NCBI RefSeq assembly: GCF_014193895.1
Contig: NZ_BLZR01000001.1
Coordinates: forward strand, 682,001-746,000
Source: Clostridium fungisolvens
GTDB lineage: Bacteria; Bacillota; Clostridia; Clostridiales; Clostridiaceae
Direction of reading: 5' to 3'
DNA length: 64,000 nt
Under the pieces are notes generated by a model. It made no database searches and was not told where the DNA came from. It worked only from the letters and a program-made list of their open reading frames with translations. This document shows positions 8,654 through 15,900 of this stretch, piece after piece (positions within the stretch are counted from its first letter, which is position 1; every line of letters begins with the position of its first letter). Both the position numbers and the translations under genes were made by a program.

Positions 8654-9013
8654 AGTTTCACATCTCCTATAAGCATATTTAAATTGAGAAAAGGGCTGTA
8701 TGTCTATAGTGAATCCTTTTCTTCATTATTAGTTAATTTTTATGATAATTATAATTTTAATCTAATATAAAGGAAAAATAAAGATAAATTATTTAGAGAG
8801 ATAAAAGTGAAAAAATTAATACAAACAAACGGCTTTTTTATAACATAAAATAAATATATAATATGTAACAACAAAAAAGTATTGTCATATAGTGAATGTG
8901 TCGCAAAAGGTAATATTATAGCAAAAGAAGGAACATTATTTTTTTGTTTTTATATACTATTATTGAGATGCCATTGAAGTTTAATTAACTTCATTAAGTA
9001 GGAGGATAACAAA
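8654..9013. other. AT-rich divergent intergenic region
   Basis: No ORF or stable hairpin is supported here except the candidate sporulation promoter close to the right end. It must contain the glnS promoter on the minus strand; no near-consensus box stood out. Confidence 0.5.
8932..8959 (+). promoter_or_regulatory. Candidate sigma-K-like promoter
   Basis: AACA (8932-8935) is followed by TATATACTA (8951-8959), one base off the sigma-K -10 pattern CATANNNTA, at close to the expected spacing. It lies ~50 bp before the Cys-rich protein gene. By itself this is a weak signal in AT-rich DNA; it gains weight from similar boxes before other SPOCS genes. Confidence 0.35.
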
Positions 9014-9421
9014 ATGGGATGCGACCATGATATGAAAAAAGAATTATGCGAATATGTATTGGGGAATACAATTGATATCGAAGTAAAGCATGATGACTGC
9101 GAAATTAAAGCTGATGTTATCTTGGAAAGAAAGAAGTGCGTAAGAGTTTGGGGACAAGTCAAGGATAATAATGGTATGCCAGTAAAATGTGCATTAATAA
9201 AATTGTTAAAGCCAGTTTATAAATTTGGAAAAGTTGAGTATGCTGGTATAGCTCATACAGTTACCGACTGTCTTGGTTTTTATCAATTTGATTTATGTGC
9301 TGAAGAAGAAAACACTAAGTTTAGAATTCTTGTAGGAAAGGCTGTTTATGGAAAAGAAAGAGTGATTTCAGGACAAGAAAAATGTCATTATTCAGATGAC
9401 GAATGCGACTGCCATTGTTAA
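9014..9421 (+). CDS. Small Cys-rich protein with carboxypeptidase-regulatory-like domain (putative spore-coat component)
   Basis: 135 residues with 11 cysteines, ending in CDCHC. Residues ~40-120 read as a carboxypeptidase-regulatory-like beta-sandwich: V-x-V-x-G-x-V-K-D-N-N-G-x-P-V ... T-D-x-L-G-F-Y-x-F. There is no signal peptide, which fits mother-cell assembly. The cysteines could form disulfides or bind metal in the coat. The start has AGGAGG at good spacing. It opens the SPOCS gene cluster, and a related domain is found in the protein at 19151-19630 at the other end. Function is unknown; a spore-coat role is inferred from context. Confidence 0.7.
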   Translation: MGCDHDMKKELCEYVLGNTIDIEVKHDDCEIKADVILERKKCVRVWGQVKDNNGMPVKCALIKLLKPVYKFGKVEYAGIAHTVTDCLGFYQFDLCAEEENTKFRILVGKAVYGKERVISGQEKCHYSDDECDCHC

Positions 9422-9516
9422 TTCTTATCTTTAACTAAATGTCATTAAATAAATTTTTATTTAAGTATAGAATTTTCTCTTAATGAGGGGAAATCTATTA
9501 GTATATACAATAATAA

Positions 9517-9597
9517 AAACGTGGCTTTGTGTTAACATTTTCTTTAAGAGGGTAATGATTTTACCTCTATGGAAATTAACAATATAAGTCACGTTTA
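9517..9597. terminator. Long nested hairpin between convergent genes
   Basis: AAACGTGGCTT (9518-9528) pairs with AAGTCACGTTT (9586-9596) with one G-T pair. Inside, TGTTAA pairs with TTAACA and AGAGGGTAA with TTACCTCT (one bulge). On the minus strand it is followed by TTTTTATTATT, so it probably terminates the 640-residue gene. Its ~80-base length is unusual for a plain terminator. Confidence 0.65.
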
Positions 9598-9631
9598 TAT
9601 GTTTTACTGAATAGTAACTAAGCTTAACAAC

Positions 9632-11554
9632 TTATCTTATAACAGGTCTGTAGCTAAGTTCAATATAATTTGAAACAGTGTTGGTCAATTGTTTTTTATT
9701 AGTCCCATCACAAGTTATAGAAAATATATTGAAATATTCTAAGTAATTACATGCATAGAATAATTTATTGCCTGTAGTATTCCACTGATAATCACTTATC
9801 TTAGTAAGAGGCTCATTTTTTGTTATATTTACTAACTTTCCTGAATCAACTCTAATAATATACAAATCTTCGCACTCCGATCTTTCCCCTATAAATGAAA
9901 TAAATAAGTCATTTGGTGAATATTGAAGATTTCTAATGTTTGTAATGTTTAATTTATCCAATAATAATCGTGTCTTATGGCTTTGGAGGTCAGTTATATA
10001 TAAAACTTCATTACAAGTAGTGTTACTAGTTGAATATACTATTTTTTCACCAGTACTATTCCAGTTAAAGTATTTTACCGAGCCACACTCTGTAATTGTA
10101 AATGTTTCACCTGTTTTTAAGTTTATTACAAAAATATCAAAAAGCCTTTGAACTGACTTAATATATGCGAGATTATCAGTTCTTAAGCAGCAGTTAGGTT
10201 TTATATAACTAACAAGACCATTACTATTGGTAAGGTTTTGTATTTTCTTTAATATTAAATCATACTTATATATGTCTACTTTATGTTGGTTTAGTGCTGA
10301 GAATATTAGATTTCTACCTTCACCAGACCAACAAAAGTTGAATATTTTATCATAGTACCCAATTGAATCAAGTGTCTTACTTTTATAACACTTTATATCA
10401 GTAAGCATTAAGGAATATGCGTGCTCGTATTTTTCTATGTAGGCAATATCAAATCCATTAGGAGACCATTTGGGCTTTATGCATTCTTTTTCAAAAGTCA
10501 CTGGTGTCTGCCATTTTCCGTTTTCGTACATTATAAATAAATTTGCTTCCGAACACTTTTTATGTTCTGAGTAACATAACTCAAAGGTTGGTATGTGATC
10601 TAGTCCTACCTGAACTACTAAGCTCTCATAAATTTTTCTATTATCTAACTTCCTTGTTATAGTATCTTCTATTTCGACAAAGGGCTTCAGCAAGGAATGA
10701 CTAAGCAAGAAGTCAGGAGAAGTGCCTTCTATAAGTTCAGGTACAACAACATAAGCGCTAGTAATAAATTCATTTTGTAAGCCATGTACTGAATAATCAG
10801 CTTCATCTGCAATATATAGTAACTTTTGTTTGAATTTTATTCCTAAAACAGCTTTTTTGCCTGAAAGGTGTTGACCTTCTATTGAGCATCCTTTCATAGT
10901 ATTTATGAATTTTATAGAGATTATCTCAGGCTCGACAATTACTGAGATAATTTGTTCAAGGTTTGGCCTTGAACAAGGTACATCAATAAAGTCTTCTATA
11001 GAAAATTGAGAAAAGTATTTTATTTTATCAAAGTTCGGTGAAGTGGAAAAACTATTTTCCAAATATCTTATAGGAGGATGGTTTAAAAGTACGGCATCAA
11101 GAAGTAGCATTACATTCTTAAAAAATCTTCTATTATCAATTTGATTAACATACAAGTCTTCTATATAACAGTTGACTTGTATTGGTGTATCAGGAGTTAT
11201 ACATTCATCTAAAATGATGTAGTTTGAGAAGAATGCTGTGAATTCTGCTGAATGTATAGAGTGAAGAGGAGAGTTTGATATATATTCAATATTTTGAGTT
11301 ATCTTTCCTTTAACAATCATATTCCATCCTGTAAGTCTTTGACCTTCTGGAGAAACTGAGCATGGTGTTTTAATTATATTAGTTGATATTACTTCAGCAT
11401 ATGCATTTATCTTAATAATGTCCTCTATATCTGGCTTTTCAGCTGGGATACTAAGAAACTCTTGTATCTGAAATTGCTTGAATGTATTGGAGTATAAAGG
11501 ATAACTATTTGATAATCCGCCTACTTCAATCATAAAGCTTCCTTGTGACTGCAT
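9632..11554 (-). CDS. Two SPOCS (DUF3794) domains fused to a TolB-like beta-propeller
   Basis: 640 residues, no signal peptide. Two SPOCS domains are readable at about 22-150 and 178-312, each with the order LSIPAEKPDIEDIIKI (or close) ... EGQxLxG ... Y(I/V)x(N/D)E ... VxxYIEDLY. The rest (~325-640) contains PD40/TolB-type propeller repeats, each with patterns like PKWSPNGFDIAYIE, FCWSGEGRNLIF, FNWNSTGEKIVYST, LQYSPNDLFISF and YQWNTTGNKLFY. SPOCS domains are known from SipL and SpoVID, which connect the coat to the SpoIVA basement layer. The propeller is probably a protein or carbohydrate interaction module. GGAGG is well placed before ATG 11554. Transcribed divergently from the SPOCS operon at 11907. 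Confidence 0.82.
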   Translation of the reverse strand: MQSQGSFMIEVGGLSNSYPLYSNTFKQFQIQEFLSIPAEKPDIEDIIKINAYAEVISTNIIKTPCSVSPEGQRLTGWNMIVKGKITQNIEYISNSPLHSIHSAEFTAFFSNYIILDECITPDTPIQVNCYIEDLYVNQIDNRRFFKNVMLLLDAVLLNHPPIRYLENSFSTSPNFDKIKYFSQFSIEDFIDVPCSRPNLEQIISVIVEPEIISIKFINTMKGCSIEGQHLSGKKAVLGIKFKQKLLYIADEADYSVHGLQNEFITSAYVVVPELIEGTSPDFLLSHSLLKPFVEIEDTITRKLDNRKIYESLVVQVGLDHIPTFELCYSEHKKCSEANLFIMYENGKWQTPVTFEKECIKPKWSPNGFDIAYIEKYEHAYSLMLTDIKCYKSKTLDSIGYYDKIFNFCWSGEGRNLIFSALNQHKVDIYKYDLILKKIQNLTNSNGLVSYIKPNCCLRTDNLAYIKSVQRLFDIFVINLKTGETFTITECGSVKYFNWNSTGEKIVYSTSNTTCNEVLYITDLQSHKTRLLLDKLNITNIRNLQYSPNDLFISFIGERSECEDLYIIRVDSGKLVNITKNEPLTKISDYQWNTTGNKLFYACNYLEYFNIFSITCDGTNKKQLTNTVSNYIELSYRPVIR

Positions 11555-11906
11555 TCCTATGCCTCCTGCAAAAAAATCACACTATAATAATATTCTTAAA
11601 TATGTCTTATTATAATAAATTTATGTAAATATAAAAAATAAAATAGGTAGAGAAAAAAGAACTGATTTTCTGTTTAATTGGTTTCTATATATTTGGAGTT
11701 TATTGAGAGAAATACATTTTGTGCGAAAAATATTAGCTTAAAGAATGGAAATTTAACGAAAATTGGAGTTAAATGTTTATTTCAGTTATTTGAAGAAGGA
11801 AAAGAATAAAAATACAGTAGAATGTTATCAGATCGTGTCATTAATTGCGTAGCCACATATACTAATATAAAGATAAACCCCATTATTATTTTCTGGAGGT
11901 GAATAT
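11555..11906. other. Divergent intergenic region of the SPOCS cluster
   Basis: 352 bp without a credible ORF, separating two divergent SPOCS transcription units. Apart from the candidate sporulation -10 box at 11856-11864, only AT-rich sequence is seen. On the minus strand CATATTTAA near 11620 could be a sigma-E-like -10 for the 640-residue gene, a weak call. Confidence 0.4.
11856..11864 (+). promoter_or_regulatory. Candidate sporulation (sigma-K/E-type) -10 box
   Basis: CATATACTA fits CATANNNTA exactly, 43 bp before the first SPOCS gene of the operon. The -35 region (about GTCATTAAT at 11837-11845) is a poor match, so only the -10 is claimed. Confidence 0.4.
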
Positions 11907-12380
11907 ATGGCGGTTATTGTTAAAAACCTTATTGTATATGATGGAATTTCGGATTTTAAACCTGAAAATTCTAATGTTTTTAAGCAATTAAATGTTGAAG
12001 GAAACTTTTGCTTACCTGATGCAAAGCCAGATATAGAGCAAATTGTAAAGGTGATTAGTGAAATTAAAATAAAAAGTACTAAGGTTATTAAGACTCCAAA
12101 GGGGACATCCCTAGAAGGTCAGATATTAACTGGCTGGAAGCTTGTAGTAGAAGGAAGTATAGTACAAAAGATACAATATGTTGCAGATGAACCTACTCAA
12201 ACAGTTCATGCTGCTCATAATAATATCCCTTTTAGTACCTATATTGTCCTTCCTGCTAATTTTGTAATGGGTACTCCTGTTATAGTACAAGGATATATTG
12301 AAGATGTTTTTGCAATGCAGAACGGTAAGAGATGCATTTTTAATAATATAGCTATGCTGTTAAACGCATATTTTTGTTAG
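11907..12380 (+). CDS. SPOCS (DUF3794) domain protein, putative spore-coat component
   Basis: 157 residues, essentially one SPOCS domain. It opens with a short amphipathic lead, then FKQLNVEGNFCLPDAKPDIEQ, SLEGQILTGWKLVVEG, IQYVADEPTQTVHAAH, FSTYIVLP and VQGYIEDVF. The domain is that of SipL/SpoVID coat morphogenetic proteins but without their LysM domain, so it may be a structural subunit rather than a morphogenetic hub (inference). No signal peptide. GGAGGTG precedes ATG 11907. It is first of three tightly spaced genes; 16 bp separate it from the next. Confidence 0.88.
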   Translation: MAVIVKNLIVYDGISDFKPENSNVFKQLNVEGNFCLPDAKPDIEQIVKVISEIKIKSTKVIKTPKGTSLEGQILTGWKLVVEGSIVQKIQYVADEPTQTVHAAHNNIPFSTYIVLPANFVMGTPVIVQGYIEDVFAMQNGKRCIFNNIAMLLNAYFC

Positions 12381-12396
12381 GAGGGAGGAATGGTTG

Positions 12397-12915
12397 ATGG
12401 ATAGCAATGTTAAGAATCTGGTAGAAGGAATTGGAATAGCAACTTCTTTTCCAGAGGATCCAAAGTATTTTACCCAACTTTCTATTCCTGAAACATTAAT
12501 TATACCAAAACCGAAGCCAGATATGGAACAGCTACTATCAGTTGCAGTGGAAGCGGTAGTTGAATCAACAAAGTTGATTGAAACTCCTATTGCTCTGTCA
12601 AATGAAGGACAAAATCTTTCTGGTTGTAAGCTTATTGTTGAGATAAAGCTAAGGGAAAAGGTTAAATATGTAGCAGATGAACCTACACAAACTGTTCACG
12701 CTGCACATTATGAAAATGTTTTAAGAAGTGTTTTCATTATTGTACCATGTGAAGTAAATGGACAGCCAGTAAGAAATCTACTATCAAGGAAAAAAGTCGT
12801 AGTTACACCTTATATTGAAGATATTTATGCTGAAATGGTTGATGCAAGAACTATATTTAAGAACATTACTATTTTTGTAAATGTTAAGTTTTTATCTTGC
12901 ACTTCAAATCCTTAG
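12397..12915 (+). CDS. SPOCS (DUF3794) domain protein, putative spore-coat component
   Basis: 172 residues, one SPOCS domain with FTQLSIPETLIIPKPKPDMEQ, NEGQNLSGCKLIVEIKL, VKYVADEPTQTVHAAH and VVVTPYIEDIYAE. It differs from its neighbours by a short insertion before the YIEDIY motif (SRKKVVVT). The start is set at ATG 12397, six bases after GGAGGGAGGAA; a TTG at 12394 is also in frame. Middle gene of the operon, 23 bp ahead of the giant repeat protein. It may be a co-assembling partner of that protein, judged only by linkage and shared domain. Confidence 0.87.
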   Translation: MDSNVKNLVEGIGIATSFPEDPKYFTQLSIPETLIIPKPKPDMEQLLSVAVEAVVESTKLIETPIALSNEGQNLSGCKLIVEIKLREKVKYVADEPTQTVHAAHYENVLRSVFIIVPCEVNGQPVRNLLSRKKVVVTPYIEDIYAEMVDARTIFKNITIFVNVKFLSCTSNP

Positions 12916-12938
12916 GATTGGAAAGGAGGAATTAAAGG

Positions 12939-15900
12939 ATGGCTATTATAGGAGGAGTGAATTTAGGGAATCTACCCTCATATTTATTCTTTTTTCAAAA
13001 TGGAAGTGTTGATGCAAACTGGCAGGGAGCAACTAAAGGCTTTGTAGGTGATGTAGCTGTTAAAGGCACCGTGGCTAAAGAACGTACTTCTGGTACTGTT
13101 CCCTATGCTGGAACTATCTATACCGATGATAATACTCTTGGTGCTTGGCAGCAAATTGTAAATGATAATCCAGGTCAGGCATCAGGTGTGACTGGGCAAG
13201 TTTCACGTATTAATGGTTTACAAGCAGACTTAATAAGTGCATTTAATCAGATTAATGCTCTTCCTGCAACTCCTGGTTTTGAAAGTAGATCATCAACATC
13301 TCTTGATGGATTAAATACTCAAAATGGTATTAATGAAACCTTTGTTATTAATATAACTTCAGGCTTTCAAGTATCAAGTCAAATAGATATCACAGGAGAC
13401 GCTGGGGATGTTTATATACTTCGCTGGGATACAGATGCTGATCCAACAAATGGATATCAGGGTCAGGTAAAATTTCAGAGTGGGGGAGCAATTGTTCCTC
13501 ATGGTGGTTTAACACCAGCTAATTTCATAAATGTTGCTGGAGATATCAATTCTTCAGGCGGCGGTTCCACACCACCTCCACCATACCCACAAGGTCCAAG
13601 GCTTAATGATGGCCAAGGTGCTTTGATAAATGGAGGACAAGATTTTAGTGGTGGTGGTTTCTTTACAGGATATTGGCTCACTACAGGAGCACCTACTACC
13701 TTGGATCCAGTTTCTGGACTGTATATAGGAGAAACCCAGTCATTAAGTAACGGAATTTTCGTTGGTGGTTGGTATACACTTACAACAAAATTTAGCATGA
13801 CATCTGGTACTAGTGGTGTTCATGTATCACCAAATCCAAATACAGTGAATCAGCCTGCTATCAAGATATTAAAAGAAGTATCACCAGATAATGGACTCAC
13901 ATGGTTTGATGCAAATAATCCAACAGGACCCAATATACTTCAAGGAACAAATCCACAATTTAGATATACAGTAACTAATACTGGAAATGTAACTTTAACT
14001 AATGTCCAGGTAACTGATAATGTCTATGGTTTAATAGGAGCACTTCCAAGCTTAGCAGCCGGAGCGTCCTTCCAATGGATAATTACAAAACCATGGGCTG
14101 CTGGACAACAAACTAATATTGCAACAGCTACAGGAGTTTATGGAGCTATAACTGTAACTGATACAAATCCAGCAAATTATTTTGGCGTAGCTGGGCAACC
14201 TTCTATTAATGTTTTAAAAGAAGTTTCACCAGATAATGGAGTAACTTGGTTTGATGCTAATACTCCACCGGGACCTAATATACCACAAGGAACAAACCCA
14301 CAATTTAGATATACAGTAACAAATGACGGTAATGTACCTCTTACTAACGTAATCGTAACTGACAATGTATACGGCTTAATTGGAACACTTTCTAGTTTAG
14401 CTGTGGGAGAATCTTTCCAATGGGTTATTACTAGACCATGGGCAAGTGGGCAGCATACAAATACAGTAACTGCTACCGGAGTTTATGGAAATCAAACAGT
14501 AAGTGATTCAGATGTAGCTAATTATTTCGGAGTTACACCTTCAATAAGTGTTTTGAAAGAAGTATCACCTGACAATGGAGTTACTTGGTTTGATGCAGAT
14601 ATAGCGCCAGGTCCTAGTATACCACAAGGTACAAATCCACAGTTTAGATATACAGTAACCAATACTGGTACTGTAACTCTGACTAATGTTCAAGTAACAG
14701 ATAATTTATATAGTTTAATCGGAACACTTCCTAGCTTAGCGGCAGGATCATCCTTCCAGTGGATTACTACTGAACCTTGGGCTGTAGGGCAAGAATCAGA
14801 TTTAGCCACAGCTACAGGTGTTTTTCAGGGACAGACAGTAACAGCTTCAAATCCAGCTCATTATTTAGGTACAACTAATGCACCTTCAATAACTATTTTA
14901 AAAGAAGTTTCACCAGATAATGGAGTTACTTGGTTTGATGCAAATACAGCACCGGGACCATCTATCCCTCAAGGAACCAGTCCTCAATTTAGATATACAG
15001 TGACAAACAATGGTAGTGTAATACTTTCCGATGTTGTAGTAACAGATAATGTGTATGGTTCGATTGGAACAGTTCCTACATTAGCAGTAGGTGAATCACA
15101 GCAGTGGACAAATACTGAAACATGGGCTGCAGGTCAGCATGTTAATATAGCAACAGCTACAGGGCAATATCTTGGTCAGACAGTAACTGCTTTAAACCCA
15201 GCCAATTATTTTGGAGTTACTGTAGCTATCAATGTTTTAAAGGAAGTATCACCAGATAATGGAGTAACTTGGCTTGATGCAAATACAGCACCTGGTCCAA
15301 GTATCCCACAAGGTACTAACCCTAGGTTTAGATTTACAGTTACTAACACAGGAACAGCAACACTTTCCAATGTTCAAGTGACAGATGACGTATATGGATT
15401 AATAGGTTCACTTCCTAGTTTAGCCCCAGGTTCATCCTTCCAGTGGAGTATCACAGTACCTTGGGCTGTAGGAGCACATCTTGATACAGCAACAGCAACA
15501 GGAACTTTCCAAGGTCAGACAGTAACTGATACTAATCCAGCAAATTATTTAGGGGTTACACCTTCTATAAGTATTTTAAAAGAGGTATCTCCAGATAATG
15601 GAATAAATTGGTTTGATGCCAATACAGCTCCTGGACCAGATGTTTTACAAGGAACAAACCCACAGTTTAGATTTACAGTAACTAATTCAGGAACAGTAAC
15701 CTTGACAAATGTTCAAGTCAACGATAATAGGTATGGTTTAATAGGGACACTTCCTAGTTTGGTATCAGGCGCATCCTTCCAATGGGTAGTCACAGAACCA
15801 TGGCAAGCAGGACAGCAACTTGATATAGCAACTGCAACAGGAGTTTACCAAGGTCAAACTATAAGTGCAACAAATCCAGCTAATTACTTCGGTGTTGTTC

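Noticed and set aside
13499..13798. Minus-strand 99-residue frame in the giant repeat gene
   Set aside because: Antisense shadow of the head region; no ribosome binding site and no known domain.
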